The position numbers and the translations under genes are program-made. A stretch of 64,000 nucleotides of DNA, taken from assembly GCF_024171955.1 (NCBI RefSeq), contig NZ_JAMTCS010000009.1:208741-272740 (forward strand), in the 5' to 3' direction. The notes beneath the pieces are model-generated. The model ran no database searches. It was not told the origin of the DNA and saw nothing but the letters and a program-made list of their open reading frames with translations. Shown here piece after piece: positions 31,549-42,244 of this stretch (position 1 is its first letter; each line of letters begins with the position of its first letter). This DNA comes from Promicromonospora thailandica (GTDB taxonomy: Bacteria > Actinomycetota > Actinomycetes > Actinomycetales > Cellulomonadaceae).

Positions 31549-32181
31549 ATCACCCCGACCATCGGCGTCCTCGCCCTGCAGGGCGACGTCCGCGAGCACC
31601 TGGTAGCCCTCGAGTCCGTGGGGGCGCGCGCCGTGACGGTGCGACGTCCCGCCGAGCTGACCGCCGTGGACGGCCTCGTCCTGCCCGGCGGCGAGTCCAC
31701 GACGATCGACAAGCTGCTGCGCATCTTCGACCTGCGCGACCTGCTGCAGGCGCGCATCAAGGAGGGCCTGCCGGTCTACGGCTCGTGCGCGGGGATGATC
31801 CTTCTCGCCGACCGGATCCTGGACGGCACGGCCGACCAGCAGACGGTGGGCGGCATGGACGTCGTGGTGCGGCGCAACGCGTTCGGCCGCCAGGTCGACT
31901 CGTTCGAGACGGACCTCGAGCTCACGGGAATCTCCGACGTCGGTGACGGCGGCCCGGTGCGCACCGCGTTCATCCGCGCGCCCTGGATCGAGGAGGCCGG
32001 CCGGGACGTCGAGGTGCTGGCGCGCATCCCGGCTGTGGATACGCAAGGCCGTCCGGTGGCGGCCGCCGGTAGAATTGTCGCAGCACGGCAGGGGCCGCTG
32101 CTCGCCACCGCGTTCCACCCCGAGATCACGGGGGACACGCGTGTGCACGGGCTGTTCGCCGGCATGGTTGCGGGCGGCTGA
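31546..32181 (+). CDS. pdxT: pyridoxal 5'-phosphate synthase glutaminase subunit
   Basis: This 211-residue class I glutaminase releases ammonia from glutamine for PdxS. The catalytic Cys81 is in [12 protein letters not shown], preceded by [10 protein letters not shown] (49-58), and the His/Glu pair lies in AFHPEITGD near the end. GTG start. It starts the conserved block pdxT-yebC-ruvC-ruvA-ruvB. Its partner pdxS is at 14262-15176, separated by the accessory region. Confidence 0.95.
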   Translation: MITPTIGVLALQGDVREHLVALESVGARAVTVRRPAELTAVDGLVLPGGESTTIDKLLRIFDLRDLLQARIKEGLPVYGSCAGMILLADRILDGTADQQTVGGMDVVVRRNAFGRQVDSFETDLELTGISDVGDGGPVRTAFIRAPWIEEAGRDVEVLARIPAVDTQGRPVAAAGRIVAARQGPLLATAFHPEITGDTRVHGLFAGMVAGG

Positions 32182-32263
32182 GCGGTCGTCCCGGTACCGT
32201 TCGACGCCACTGCACCAGTCACCGCACACGAGTCACCGTAAACGCAAGGAGTCAGGTAAAGGC

Positions 32264-33025
32264 ATGTCAGGTCACTCCAAGTGGGCCACGACCAAGCACA
32301 AGAAGGCCGCGATCGACGCCAAGCGCGGCAAGCTCTTCGCGAAGCTGATCAAGAACATCGAGGTCGCGGCGCGGACGGGCGGGGGCGACCTCGCCGGTAA
32401 CCCGACGCTGTTCGACGCGGTCCAGAAGGCGAAGAAGTCGTCGGTCCCCAACGACAACATCGATCGTGCGGTCAAGCGCGGCTCCGGCGAGGGCGCCGAC
32501 GCCGTCGACTACCAGACGATCATGTACGAGGGCTACGGCACGAACGGCATCGCCGTCCTGGTGGAGTGCCTCACCGACAACAAGAACCGCGCCGCCTCCG
32601 AGGTGCGCCTGGCGTTCTCCCGCAACGGCGGCAACCTCGCCGACCCGGGATCGGTGTCGTACCTGTTCTCCCGCAAGGGCCTGATCGTGGTGCCGAAGGC
32701 CGACGGGGTGGGCGAGGACGAGGTCATGCTCGCCGCGCTCGACGCCGGCGCCGAGGACGTCACCGACCAGGGCGAGGTCATCGAGGTCCTCACCGAGGCC
32801 ACCGACCTGGTGTCCGTGCGCACGGCCATCCAGGAGGCCGGCATCGAGTACGACTCGGCCGACGTGATCTTCCACCCCTCCATGCAGGTCGAGGTGGACG
32901 TCGAGGGCGCCCGCAAGATCATGCGCCTCATCGACGCGCTCGAGGACAGCGACGACGTGCAGAACGTCTACGCCAACTTCGACGCGAGCGACGAGGTCAT
33001 GGCGGCACTCGACGACGAGGAGTGA
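32264..33025 (+). CDS. yebC: YebC/PmpR family protein
   Basis: This 253-residue cytoplasmic protein begins [20 protein letters not shown], the highly conserved YebC N-terminus. It keeps the family block [13 protein letters not shown] (about 66-78) and the [10 protein letters not shown] segment. Members act as DNA-binding regulators, and recent work links YebC family proteins to translation of proline-rich stretches. AAGGAG at 32246-32251 is a strong ribosome binding site. It precedes ruvC, as in most actinobacteria. Confidence 0.95.
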   Translation: MSGHSKWATTKHKKAAIDAKRGKLFAKLIKNIEVAARTGGGDLAGNPTLFDAVQKAKKSSVPNDNIDRAVKRGSGEGADAVDYQTIMYEGYGTNGIAVLVECLTDNKNRAASEVRLAFSRNGGNLADPGSVSYLFSRKGLIVVPKADGVGEDEVMLAALDAGAEDVTDQGEVIEVLTEATDLVSVRTAIQEAGIEYDSADVIFHPSMQVEVDVEGARKIMRLIDALEDSDDVQNVYANFDASDEVMAALDDEE

Positions 33026-33076
33026 CGCAGGCGAGTCGTCGCAGCACCGCGGAACGCGCATGAGAGGGTTTCCTCC

Positions 33077-33643
33077 GTGCGCGTTCTCGGTGTTGACCCC
33101 GGTCTGACCAGGTGCGGCGTCGGAGTCGTCGACTCCCTGCCGGGACGCCGCGCCCGGATGGTGGCCGTCGGCGTGATCCGGTCGGACGCCGACCTCTCGA
33201 CCGACCTGCGCCTGCTCCGGATCGCCGAGGGCCTGGACCGGTGGCTCGACGAGCACGTGCCCGACGTGGTCGCGGTCGAGCGGGTCTTCGCGCAGCACAA
33301 CGTCGGCACGGTGATGGGCACCGCCCAGGCGGCGGGCCTGGCCATGGTGGCGGCCGCCCGGCGGAACGTGCCCGTCGCGCTGCACACCCCGTCCGAGGTG
33401 AAGGCCGCGGTGACCGGTTCCGGCCGCGCCGACAAGGCCCAGGTGACGACCATGATCACCCGCATCCTCGACCTCGAGGAGGCGCCCCGGCCGGCCGACG
33501 CCGCCGACGCCCTCGCGCTCGCCGTCTGCCACCTGTGGCGTCCCGCCGGGGCCCTGCAGGGCGGCGACCGGCACGAGCTCACGCCCGCCCAGCGGGCCTG
33601 GGCCGCCGCAGAACAGGCCGCCAAGCAGCGCCCCCGACGCTGA
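33077..33643 (+). CDS. ruvC: crossover junction endodeoxyribonuclease RuvC
   Basis: This 188-residue RNase H-fold nuclease resolves Holliday junctions. The first catalytic Asp is in [11 protein letters not shown] (4-14), Glu is in [11 protein letters not shown] (about 71-81), and the C-terminal acidic pair lies in [18 protein letters not shown] start. It is separated from ruvA by a 251-bp gap that contains a long palindrome, which is unusual because ruvC and ruvA are often tightly linked. Confidence 0.96.
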   Translation: MRVLGVDPGLTRCGVGVVDSLPGRRARMVAVGVIRSDADLSTDLRLLRIAEGLDRWLDEHVPDVVAVERVFAQHNVGTVMGTAQAAGLAMVAAARRNVPVALHTPSEVKAAVTGSGRADKAQVTTMITRILDLEEAPRPADAADALALAVCHLWRPAGALQGGDRHELTPAQRAWAAAEQAAKQRPRR

Positions 33644-33696
33644 CGGCCTGCCTCGCCCCGCCGCATGCCGACTGCAGACTTCCTCGCCCGGGAGCT

Positions 33697-33756
33697 GTCG
33701 ACTGCAGAGTTCCTGACGCCCTCGGGGGCGCCAGGCGTCATCAACTCTGCAGTCGA
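33697..33756. repeat. long palindrome between ruvC and ruvA
   Basis: Arms of 24 nt (33697-33720 and 33733-33756) pair with two mismatches around a 12-13-nt loop; the outer part GTCGACTGCAGAGTT / AACTCTGCAGTCGAC is perfect. A partial direct copy, CGACTGCAGACTTCCT, lies just upstream (33669-33684). It could form a large RNA hairpin (attenuator or terminator) or a cruciform. Confidence 0.8.
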
Positions 33757-33894
33757 CGGGCGGCGCCGCCGCGGGCGGGAGACACCCGGCGTGGGGGGCC
33801 GGCGCCGGCGTGCCGGGTTGTTAGGGTTCTCGCACGGGCGTTCGACCCGTGAACGGCACGCACAGCCGGAGAGCACGCTGAGGAGGGGGAGCCC

Positions 33895-34521
33895 GTGATC
33901 GCCTCGCTGACCGGGACGGTGGCCCACGTGGGCCTGGACCGCGCGGTGGTGGACGTCGGCGGCGTCGGCTACCTCGTGCACGCCACGCCCACGACGCTCG
34001 CCACGCTACGCCACGGCGAGACGGCCACCGTCGCCACCAGCATGGTCGTCCGCGAGGACTCGATGACCCTGTACGGGTTCGGCGACGCCGACGAGCGGGA
34101 CGTGTTCGAGGTGGTGCAGACGGTCTCCGGCGTCGGCCCGCGCCTCGCGCTCGCGATGCTCGCGGTGCACACCCCCGACGCCCTGCGCCGCGCGGTCGCG
34201 GGGGAGGACCTCGCCGCCCTCACCCGCGTGCCCGGCATCGGCAAGAAGGGCGCCCAGCGGATCGTCCTGGAGCTGGGCGACCGGCTCGGGCCCGCGACCG
34301 GCACCGGGACCGCGGGGCCCACGCCCGACGCCGCGCCGGTCGTCGGCGACCACACCGAGCGGGTCGTGGAGGCCCTGACCGGCCTCGGCTGGCCTGCCAA
34401 GCAGGCCGACGAGGCCGTCGCGAAGGTGCTGGCCGAGACCGGCGCCGAGACGGTCGCCGCCGACGAGGTGGCGTCCACGCTGCGCGCCGCGCTGCGCCTG
34501 CTGGGAGGCCACCGTGGCTGA
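33895..34521 (+). CDS. ruvA: Holliday junction branch migration protein RuvA
   Basis: This 208-residue protein has an N-terminal OB-fold ([20 protein letters not shown]), two helix-hairpin-helix motifs ([13 protein letters not shown] and [16 protein letters not shown]) and a C-terminal UBA-like domain III that contacts RuvB. RuvA tetramers bind the Holliday junction. GTG start with AGGAGGGG upstream. It overlaps ruvB by eight bases. Confidence 0.96.
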   Translation: MIASLTGTVAHVGLDRAVVDVGGVGYLVHATPTTLATLRHGETATVATSMVVREDSMTLYGFGDADERDVFEVVQTVSGVGPRLALAMLAVHTPDALRRAVAGEDLAALTRVPGIGKKGAQRIVLELGDRLGPATGTGTAGPTPDAAPVVGDHTERVVEALTGLGWPAKQADEAVAKVLAETGAETVAADEVASTLRAALRLLGGHRG

Positions 34522-35572
34522 GGTCTCGACCGAGGCGGACGGTACGGGGCGCATCGTCGCCCCCAGCGCCGACGAGGTCGAGCGTGCCGCCGAGGCCGCG
34601 CTGCGCCCCAAGCGGCTCGACGACTTCGTGGGCCAGCAGGTCGTGCGCGACCAGCTCTCCCTCGTGCTCCAGGCCGCCCTCGCCCGCGGCAACCCGCCCG
34701 ACCACGTGCTCCTGTCCGGCCCGCCCGGCCTGGGCAAGACCACCCTGGCCATGATCATCGCGGGCGAGCTCGAGTCCCACCTGCGGCTCACCAGCGGCCC
34801 GGCCATCCAGCACGCCGGCGACCTCGCCGCCGTCCTGTCCTCCCTGGAGGAGGGCGACGTGCTGTTCATCGACGAGATCCACCGGCTCGCCCGGCCCGCC
34901 GAGGAGCTCCTGTACGTCGCCATGGAGGACTTCCGGGTCGACGTCGTGGTCGGCAAGGGCGCCGGCGCCTCCGCGATCCCGCTCGCCCTGCCCCGGTTCA
35001 CCGTGGTCGGCGCCACCACCCGCTCCGGCCTGCTGCCCGCCCCGCTGCGCGACCGCTTCGGGTTCACCGGCCACATGGACTACTACTCGGCCGCGGAGCT
35101 GGAACGCGTGATCCTGCGCTCCTCCGGGCTGCTCGGAGTCCACCTCGAGCACGCGGCCGCCCACGAGATCGCCGGCCGCTCCCGCGGCACCCCCCGCATC
35201 GCCAACCGGCTGCTGCGCCGTGTGCGCGACTGGGCACAGGTGCGCGGCGACGGCCGGCTCGACCTGCACGCCGCCCGGTCGGCCCTGGAGGTCTACGAGG
35301 TGGACCCCATCGGCCTGGACCGCCTCGACCGCGCCGTCCTCACCGCGCTGTGCACCCGGTTCGGTGGCGGCCCCGTGGGCCTGTCCACCCTCGCCATGAC
35401 CGTGGGGGAGGAGGCCGAGACCGTCGAGACCGTCGCGGAGCCCTACCTCGTGCGCGAGGGGCTGATCGGCCGCACCCCGCGCGGCCGCGTGGCCACGCTC
35501 GCCGCCTGGGAGCACCTGGGCCTCACGCCGCCCCCGCAGCAGGGAACGCAGGGAACTTTGCCCGAGCTCTGA
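34514..35572 (+). CDS. ruvB: Holliday junction helicase RuvB
   Basis: This 352-residue AAA+ motor drives branch migration. Walker A is [11 protein letters not shown] (about 70-80), Walker [10 protein letters not shown] (about 117-125), sensor 1 ATTRSGLL, and the winged-helix domain is at the C-terminus. The N-terminal [12 protein letters not shown] is family-typical. GTG start within the end of ruvA. Confidence 0.97.
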   Translation: MAEVSTEADGTGRIVAPSADEVERAAEAALRPKRLDDFVGQQVVRDQLSLVLQAALARGNPPDHVLLSGPPGLGKTTLAMIIAGELESHLRLTSGPAIQHAGDLAAVLSSLEEGDVLFIDEIHRLARPAEELLYVAMEDFRVDVVVGKGAGASAIPLALPRFTVVGATTRSGLLPAPLRDRFGFTGHMDYYSAAELERVILRSSGLLGVHLEHAAAHEIAGRSRGTPRIANRLLRRVRDWAQVRGDGRLDLHAARSALEVYEVDPIGLDRLDRAVLTALCTRFGGGPVGLSTLAMTVGEEAETVETVAEPYLVREGLIGRTPRGRVATLAAWEHLGLTPPPQQGTQGTLPEL

Positions 35573-35707
35573 CGTTGTCCCAGTGGCGCCGTCCGCCGCG
35601 ATCCGAGGATTCGCCCCGAGCACTACACTGGTGGGGTCCTCGTCGTACCTGTGCGTGACGTGCGTGCGTGGCACACCCGACCCAGCAATCGAACAGGACC
35701 ATCCACT

Positions 35708-36139
35708 GTGGACCCCACATTCCTCATCCTCATCGCGATCCTCCTCGTGGTGATGTTCTTCATGTCCTCCCGCACCCGCAAGCAGCAGCGCGAGGCGGCC
35801 GAGTTCCGGAACAACCTCACGATCGGGACCAAGGTCATGACCGCCTCCGGCATGATCGGCACCGTCGTCGACGTCGACGAGTCCACGGACCAGGTGACCA
35901 TCGAGTCCTTCCCGGGCAGCCCCACGACCTGGCTCCGCGCCGCCATCGCGAAGAAGATCGACGAGCCCGTCGCCGACGACGACGCGGCCGATGAGGCCGA
36001 CGTCACATCGAACAGCGAAACGGCAAGTACCATCACCCCGGACGCGAACGACGTTCCCGACGATCTCTCCGGCCTGGACACCGCCCAGCGCGAGTACCGG
36101 GAGCAGCAGCGACGGGACGCCGACGCGGACGGCAAGTGA
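35708..36139 (+). CDS. yajC: preprotein translocase subunit YajC
   Basis: This 143-residue protein has one N-terminal membrane helix (TFLILIAILLVVMFFM, about 3-18), then the conserved basic R-x-R-K-Q-Q-R region and the LTIGTKVMTASGMIGTV segment. The C-terminal tail is acidic and disordered. It associates with SecDF. The GTG start was chosen because it directly precedes the helix. secD follows. Confidence 0.92.
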   Translation: MDPTFLILIAILLVVMFFMSSRTRKQQREAAEFRNNLTIGTKVMTASGMIGTVVDVDESTDQVTIESFPGSPTTWLRAAIAKKIDEPVADDDAADEADVTSNSETASTITPDANDVPDDLSGLDTAQREYREQQRRDADADGK

Positions 36140-36220
36140 CGGCCGCGCCGTCCGGTGACCCCGGACGGCGCCGAACCCGCGTCGGACGTACCCCGGCGCG
36201 CACACGAGAAGAGACAGACG

Positions 36221-38137
36221 TTGGCGACTGACACCCGGCGCTCGCGGCCGGTTCGCACGATCGTGCTCCTCACGATCCTGACGATCCTGCTGCCCTTCGG
36301 CGCCCTCTTGGCAGGTTGGCAGCTCGACGGTAAGTCGAGCGACAATCCGGACGGCGCGAGCCTGGCCCCCGGTCTGGCCCTCGATCTTCAGGGCGGCACC
36401 CAGGTCATCCTGAGGGCCGTCACCTCTGACGGATCCGAGGTCACCCCGGAGGCGATGGAGGAGGCCATCGGGGTCATCCGGCAGCGTGTCGACGCCAACG
36501 GCGTCACCGAGGCCGAGATCTCCAGCCAGGGCGCACGGCAGATCGTGGTCGAGATCCCGGGCGAGGTCGACGACGAGACCGTCGCGCTGATCTCCAAGGC
36601 CGCGCAGATGAAGTTCCGCCCGGTCCTGACGATCGGCAACCCGACCCCCACGGTGCAGCCCTCGGCCAGCCCGTCCGCGTCCGGCGACGCCGCCGACGAC
36701 GCGGGCGCGGAGGGCGAGGGTGCCGAGGGTGAGGGCACCGAGGGCGACGCCGCGGAGGGCGAGGAGGCCCCCGGCGGGTTCACCCCGGACGAGATCGCCG
36801 AGCAGGAGGCGGCCGTCGAGGCCGCCACCGACGCCTCCGACCTGGCCCAGATCACGCCGTCGGTGCAGGCCGCCTTCGACGAGCTCGACTGCACCAACCC
36901 GGAGAACCTGCAGGGCGGTGGCGGCGACCGGCCCGACCTCCCGCTGGTCACCTGCGACCAGACGGGCGTCGCGAAGTACGTGCTCGGTCCGGTCGAGGTG
37001 GACGGCACCGACCTCAGCTCGGCGACGTCCGGCCTCATCCCGAACGCGAACGGCACCGTCTCGAACGTCTGGGGCGTCAGCCTCGACCTCAACTCCGAGG
37101 GTGCCCGGAACTTCCGGGAGAGCACGGAGCGGCTCTTCACGCTCGAGCAGCCCCGCAACCAGTTCGCGATCGTGCTCGACAGCCTGGTGGTCTCCGCCCC
37201 GAGCATCAACGAGCCGATCACCAACGGCCAGGCGAGCATCTCCGGCTCGTTCACGCAGAGCACGGCCGCGACGCTGGCCAACCAGCTCAGCTTCGGTTCG
37301 CTGCCGCTGACCTTCGAGGTCGAGGGGCAGAACCAGATCTCGGCCACCCTGGGTTCGGAGCAGCTGCAGCGCGGCCTGTTCGCCGGCCTCATCGGCCTCG
37401 CGCTGGTCGTCGTGTACTCGCTCTTCCAGTACCGCACGCTCGGCATGCTGACCGTGGCCTCGCTGGTCGTGGCCGCCGCCATGACCTACGTGGTGATCGC
37501 GCTCCTGAGCTGGGGCATCGGCTACCGCCTGTCCCTGCCGGGTGTCGCCGGTCTGATCGTGGCCATCGGCTTCACCGCGGACTCGTTCATCGTGTACTTC
37601 GAACGTATCCGTGACGAGCTGCGGGACGGCCGCTCGCTGCGGCTGGCCGTCCAGCGCGGCTGGACCCGCGCCCGGCGCACGATCTACGCCGCGAAGGCCG
37701 TGAACCTGCTCTCCGCGGTCATCCTGTACTTCATGACGGTCGGCGGTGTGCGCGGCTTCGCGTTCACGCTGGGTCTGACGACGATCATCGACGTCATGGT
37801 GGTCATCTGGTTCACCCACCCGGTCATGGAGCTGCTCGCCAAGGTGCCGTTCTTCCGCGACGGGCACAAGGCGTCCGGCCTGTCGGCCGACCGTATCGAG
37901 TCGCCACCGCGGTACCGCGGTGCGGGCCGCTTCTCCGGCCCGGCCACGGCCGACGCCCCCGTCGACGCACCGCAGGACGAGCGCGAGCTCGTCACGGCGC
38001 AGTCCGTGGCCCCGGCGCCCCGGGTGACGGAGGACGGCCGCAGGATGACGATCGCGGAGCGGCGTGCCGCCGAGCGCAAGGCTGCCGCGGGGTCCGCAGA
38101 GACGACCCAGCCGGCTCAGAACGAGGAGAAGCGCTGA
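36221..38137 (+). CDS. secD: protein translocase subunit SecD
   Basis: This 638-residue RND-type membrane protein uses the proton gradient to help proteins leave the Sec channel. The first helix is at about 14-34, followed by LDLQGGTQVIL (conserved D-L-x-G-G). A large periplasmic part has an actinobacterial acidic, Ala/Glu-rich insert (about 145-190). Five C-terminal helices include GFTADSFIVYFERIRDE (about 446-462). TTG start with GAGAAGAG upstream; an in-frame ATG at 36155 seems less likely. It overlaps secF by TGATG. Confidence 0.95.
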   Translation: MATDTRRSRPVRTIVLLTILTILLPFGALLAGWQLDGKSSDNPDGASLAPGLALDLQGGTQVILRAVTSDGSEVTPEAMEEAIGVIRQRVDANGVTEAEISSQGARQIVVEIPGEVDDETVALISKAAQMKFRPVLTIGNPTPTVQPSASPSASGDAADDAGAEGEGAEGEGTEGDAAEGEEAPGGFTPDEIAEQEAAVEAATDASDLAQITPSVQAAFDELDCTNPENLQGGGGDRPDLPLVTCDQTGVAKYVLGPVEVDGTDLSSATSGLIPNANGTVSNVWGVSLDLNSEGARNFRESTERLFTLEQPRNQFAIVLDSLVVSAPSINEPITNGQASISGSFTQSTAATLANQLSFGSLPLTFEVEGQNQISATLGSEQLQRGLFAGLIGLALVVVYSLFQYRTLGMLTVASLVVAAAMTYVVIALLSWGIGYRLSLPGVAGLIVAIGFTADSFIVYFERIRDELRDGRSLRLAVQRGWTRARRTIYAAKAVNLLSAVILYFMTVGGVRGFAFTLGLTTIIDVMVVIWFTHPVMELLAKVPFFRDGHKASGLSADRIESPPRYRGAGRFSGPATADAPVDAPQDERELVTAQSVAPAPRVTEDGRRMTIAERRAAERKAAAGSAETTQPAQNEEKR

Positions 38138-39228
38138 TGGCTGCACGCGGCTTTGCCCAGTGGGGCAACGACCTCTACACCGGACGCCGGTCGTACCCGA
38201 TCATCCAGAAGCGCGGCATCTGGTTCTCGATCGTGGCGCTGTTCTCCGCCGCCTCGATCCTGGTGCTGGTCTTCCAGGGCCTGAACCTCGGTATCGACTT
38301 CCGCGGCGGGTCCGAGTTCACCGTCTCGGGGGCATCCAGCACCGACGAGGACCTGGCGATCGATGCGGTGGCCACCGTGGCACCCGGCGAGGAGCCGCAC
38401 ATCACCCAGGTCGGCGCGAACGCCGTCCGCGTGCAGGTCTCCGAGCTCGACGACCAGCAGACCGACCAGGTCGCAGAGGCGCTGGCCGACGCGTACGGCG
38501 TGGACGTCAACGAGGTCACGTCGAACTTCATCGGCCCCACCTGGGGCCAGTCGGTGAGCCTGCGCGCGCTGTGGGGCACCGTGGCGTTCGTCGCGGCCGC
38601 CGCGATCTTCATGGCGATCTACTTCCGGGCCTGGCGCATGTCCGTGGCCGCGATCGTCGCGATGCTCGCGGACGTGCTCATCTCGGCCGGCGTCTACGCG
38701 GTGATCGGCTGGGAGGTCACGCCGTCGACCATCATCGGCTTCCTGACGATCCTCGGCTTCTCGCTGTACGACAAGATGGTCGTCTTCGACAAGGTCCGTG
38801 AGAACACGGACACGGTGCTCGAGCAGACCCGCAGCACGTACGCCGAGCGGGCCAACCTCGCGGTGAACCAGACCCTGGTCCGGTCCATCAACACCTCGGT
38901 GGTCGCGCTGCTCCCGGTGGCGGGCATCCTCTTCGTCGGCGGCTTCCTGCTGGGGGCCGGCACGCTGAAGGACATCTCCCTGTCGCTGTTTGTCGGCATC
39001 GCCGCGGGCGCCCTGTCGTCGCTGTTCCTGGCCACGCCGCTGGACGTGGCGCTGCGGGAGCGCGAGCCCAAGATCGCCGCGCACACGAAGAAGGTCATGG
39101 ACCTGCGGGCCGGCCTCGTGGCCGACGGCGCGGACGAGTCCGTCCTGGCCGCCGCCGCGTCCGGTTCGGCCCAGCTCGTCCCGGGGCATCACCAGGGTCA
39201 GTCCGCCCAGCCCAGGCGGCGCCGGTAG
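38137..39228 (+). CDS. secF: protein translocase subunit SecF
   Basis: This 363-residue partner of SecD has six membrane helices, the conserved LGIDFRGGSEF segment (about 51-61) and TILGFSLYDKMVVFDKVREN (about 207-226), the SecF version of the helix-4 motif. The C-terminal tail is cytoplasmic and basic. Start codon coupled to the secD stop. Confidence 0.96.
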   Translation: MAARGFAQWGNDLYTGRRSYPIIQKRGIWFSIVALFSAASILVLVFQGLNLGIDFRGGSEFTVSGASSTDEDLAIDAVATVAPGEEPHITQVGANAVRVQVSELDDQQTDQVAEALADAYGVDVNEVTSNFIGPTWGQSVSLRALWGTVAFVAAAAIFMAIYFRAWRMSVAAIVAMLADVLISAGVYAVIGWEVTPSTIIGFLTILGFSLYDKMVVFDKVRENTDTVLEQTRSTYAERANLAVNQTLVRSINTSVVALLPVAGILFVGGFLLGAGTLKDISLSLFVGIAAGALSSLFLATPLDVALREREPKIAAHTKKVMDLRAGLVADGADESVLAAAASGSAQLVPGHHQGQSAQPRRRR

Positions 39229-39238
39229 GCTCCGCCTC

Positions 39239-39823
39239 GTGGCAGACGACATGACCGACGTCGCCCTCTCCGGCCTGCTGCCGGAGAGGGCGACGCGCGT
39301 TCGCGAGCTGATCGCGGACGTCCCTGACTTCCCGTCCCCCGGCATCCTGTTCAAGGACATCACGCCGCTCCTGGCCGACGCCGAGGGCCTGGCCGACGTC
39401 GTGGAGGCGTTCACCCGCCTGGCGCTGGCCGACGGCGTCGACGTGGTGGCCGGCATGGAGGCCCGGGGCTTCCTGTTCGGCGCCCCCGTGGCGCACGCGC
39501 TCGGCCTGGGGTTCCTGCCCCTGCGCAAGGCGGGCAAGCTGCCGCCGCCCACCGAGAGCGTGTCCTACGACCTGGAGTACGGGTCGGCGGCCATCGAGCT
39601 GCGCTCGGGAACACTGACCCCGGGTGCGCGCGTTCTCATCATCGACGACGTCCTGGCCACCGGCGGCACCGCCGCGGCGGCGGCACAGCTGGTGGAGCAG
39701 TGCGGAGGAGTGGTCGCCGGGCTCGCATTCCTGCTCGAGCTGGACGCACTCCACGGCCGGGAGAGGCTGACCGGCCGCAACGTCGATACTCTCCTGCGGG
39801 TGAGCACACCGTCCGGTGGATGA
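39239..39823 (+). CDS. apt: adenine phosphoribosyltransferase
   Basis: This 194-residue enzyme salvages adenine with PRPP to AMP. The PRPP-binding loop is [17 protein letters not shown] (about 132-148). [14 protein letters not shown] binds the purine, and [15 protein letters not shown] is the family N-terminal block. A TAGGCT box seven bases before the GTG suggests a leaderless transcript; ATG at 39251 is an alternative start. Position between secF and rel is typical for actinobacteria. Confidence 0.94.
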   Translation: MADDMTDVALSGLLPERATRVRELIADVPDFPSPGILFKDITPLLADAEGLADVVEAFTRLALADGVDVVAGMEARGFLFGAPVAHALGLGFLPLRKAGKLPPPTESVSYDLEYGSAAIELRSGTLTPGARVLIIDDVLATGGTAAAAAQLVEQCGGVVAGLAFLLELDALHGRERLTGRNVDTLLRVSTPSGG

Positions 39824-39899
39824 CCCGGCCGGGTCGGGGAATAGAGGTCCAGGGCTAGACTGGCGACTCCGGGTTCGACCCGGGGAAGGAGGCGCGTAC

Positions 39900-42236
39900 A
39901 TGGCTGAGAACACGGTGTCACGCGCTCCGGTGCCCGAGAAGAACGCGCCGACGCCTCCGGGCGGCAACCGGATGCGGAACCGGCTCGCGCGGCTCGGCGT
40001 CCGCAACGTGGGCGGCGGGACACCGGCGGCCATCGAGCCGCTGCTCCAGGCGATCCGCAGCAACCACCCCAAGGCTGACGTGGCGCTCATCGAGCGCGCC
40101 TACGTGGTCGCGGAGAAGGCGCACCGCGGGCAGATGCGCAAGAGCGGCGACCCGTACATCACGCACCCCGTCGCGGTCTCGACGATCCTCGCGGAGCTCG
40201 GCTTCGAGGGGACGACGATCGCGGCCGCGCTGCTGCACGACACGGTGGAGGACACCGACTACGCGCTGGACACCCTGCGCGCCGACTTCGGGGACGACGT
40301 CGCGCTGCTGGTGGACGGCGTCACGAAGCTCGACAAGGTGAAGTACGGCGACGCGGCCCAGGCCGAGACCGTGCGCAAGATGGTCGTGGCCATGGCCAAG
40401 GACATCCGCGTGCTGGTCATCAAGCTCGCCGACCGCCTGCACAACGCCCGCACGTGGAAGTACGTGCCGTCGAAGTCGGCGGAGCGCAAGGCGCGCGAGA
40501 CCGTCGAGATCTACGCGCCGCTGGCCCACCGGCTGGGCATGAACACCATCAAGTGGGAGCTGGAGGACCTGTCCTTCCAGACCCTGTACCCCAAGGTGTA
40601 CGACGAGATCGTGCACCTGGTGGCCGAGCGTGCGCCCGCCCGCGAGGAGTACCTCGGCGTGGTGCGCGGGCAGATCGAGTCCGACCTGCGCAGCGCCAAG
40701 ATCAAGGCCACGGTGACGGGCCGGCCGAAGCACTACTACTCGATCTACCAGAAGATGATCGTGCGCGGGCACGACTTCGCGGAGATCTACGACCTCGTCG
40801 GCACCCGCGTCCTGGTGGACACGGTGCGCGACTGCTACGCGGCGCTCGGCGCCATGCACGCGCGGTGGAACCCGGTCCCCGGCCGGTTCAAGGACTACAT
40901 CGCGATGCCGAAGTTCAACATGTACCAGTCGCTGCACACGACGGTGATCGGCCCGGGCGGGAAGCCCGTGGAGATCCAGATCCGCACGCACGACATGCAC
41001 CGCCGCGCCGAGTACGGCGTGGCCGCGCACTGGAAGTACAAGGAGAAGACGCCGCCGGGTGGGGGCGCCGACCCGAAGAACCAGGACATGGCCTGGCTGC
41101 GCCAGCTCGTGGACTGGCAGCGCGAGACCGCCGACCCCGCGGAGTTCCTCGACTCGCTGCGGTTCGAGATCGGCGGCGACGAGGTCTACGTGTTCACGCC
41201 GAAGGGCCAGGCGATGGCCCTGCCGGGCGGCGCGACACCGGTCGACTTCGCCTACGCCGTGCACACCGAGGTGGGGCACCGCACCATGGGTGCCCGCGTC
41301 AACGGCCGGCTCGTGCCGCTGGACTCGCCGCTCGAGAACGGCGACGTGGTCGACATCCTGACCTCCAAGTCGGAGACTGCGGGGCCGAGCCGCGACTGGC
41401 TCGGGTTCGTGAAGTCGCCGCGCGCCCGCAACAAGATCCGGCAGTGGTTCACCAAGGAGCGCCGCGAGGAGGCCGTCGAGACCGGCAAGGACTCGATCGC
41501 CAAGGCGATGCGCAAGCAGGGCCTGCCGATCCAGCGCCTCATGTCGCACGAGGCGCTGGTCGGGGTTGCGAACGAGATGAACTACCAGGACGTCTCGGCG
41601 CTGTACGCGGCGGTCGGCGAGGGGCAGATCTCGTCGGCGCACGTCGTGGACAAGCTGGTCAAGGCCCTCGGCGGGGCGGACGGCGCGGAGGAGGACGTCG
41701 CGGAGGCGGCCCGCCCCGGCGGGCTCACGGCCCGGCGCGTGCGCTCGGGCGACCCGGGCGTCATGCTCAAGGGCAACGACTCCTCCGACGTGTGGGTCAA
41801 GCTCGCCAAGTGCTGCACGCCGGTGCCGGGCGACGACATCGTCGGCTTCGTGACGCGCGGCCAGGGCGTGAGCGTGCACCGCACCGACTGCGTGAACCTG
41901 GACGGCCTGCGCAAGCAGCCGGAACGCCTGGTCGACGTCGAGTGGACCCAGGGCGCCAACACGATGTTCCTGGTGCAGATCCAGGTCGAGGCGCTGGACC
42001 GCTCGCGGCTCCTGTCGGACGTGACGCGCGTGCTGTCCGAGAACCACGTGAACATCCTGTCGGCGTTCGTCTCGACGTCGGACGACCGGCTCGCCGTCTC
42101 CCGGTTCATCTTCGAGATGGCCGAGCCGGCGCACCTCGCGACCGTCCTCTCGGCGGTCCGCAAGGTCGAGGGCGTCTTCGACGTCCACCGCATCACGGGC
42201 ACGAAACCGGTGGAACGCCCCCAGCTCCCGGTCTGA
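39900..42236 (+). CDS. rel: bifunctional (p)ppGpp synthetase/hydrolase
   Basis: This 778-residue RSH enzyme makes and degrades the stringent-response alarmone. Order: HD hydrolase domain with [13 protein letters not shown] (about 110-122), synthetase domain with the [18 protein letters not shown] block (about 330-347), TGS ([20 protein letters not shown]), helical and zinc-finger region ([12 protein letters not shown]), and ACT domain at the end. The HD residues are intact, so hydrolysis should be active. AAGGAGG lies about eight bases before the ATG. It is convergent with the ligase gene, eight bases away. Confidence 0.97.
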   Translation: MAENTVSRAPVPEKNAPTPPGGNRMRNRLARLGVRNVGGGTPAAIEPLLQAIRSNHPKADVALIERAYVVAEKAHRGQMRKSGDPYITHPVAVSTILAELGFEGTTIAAALLHDTVEDTDYALDTLRADFGDDVALLVDGVTKLDKVKYGDAAQAETVRKMVVAMAKDIRVLVIKLADRLHNARTWKYVPSKSAERKARETVEIYAPLAHRLGMNTIKWELEDLSFQTLYPKVYDEIVHLVAERAPAREEYLGVVRGQIESDLRSAKIKATVTGRPKHYYSIYQKMIVRGHDFAEIYDLVGTRVLVDTVRDCYAALGAMHARWNPVPGRFKDYIAMPKFNMYQSLHTTVIGPGGKPVEIQIRTHDMHRRAEYGVAAHWKYKEKTPPGGGADPKNQDMAWLRQLVDWQRETADPAEFLDSLRFEIGGDEVYVFTPKGQAMALPGGATPVDFAYAVHTEVGHRTMGARVNGRLVPLDSPLENGDVVDILTSKSETAGPSRDWLGFVKSPRARNKIRQWFTKERREEAVETGKDSIAKAMRKQGLPIQRLMSHEALVGVANEMNYQDVSALYAAVGEGQISSAHVVDKLVKALGGADGAEEDVAEAARPGGLTARRVRSGDPGVMLKGNDSSDVWVKLAKCCTPVPGDDIVGFVTRGQGVSVHRTDCVNLDGLRKQPERLVDVEWTQGANTMFLVQIQVEALDRSRLLSDVTRVLSENHVNILSAFVSTSDDRLAVSRFIFEMAEPAHLATVLSAVRKVEGVFDVHRITGTKPVERPQLPV

Positions 42237-42244
42237 TCCCGCAC

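Noticed and set aside
34220..38146. A 1308-codon minus-strand open frame
   Set aside because: It lies antisense to ruvA, ruvB, yajC and secD, all of which are clearly real. Its product is low-complexity Gly/Arg/Val without any family match; it is a GC-skew shadow.
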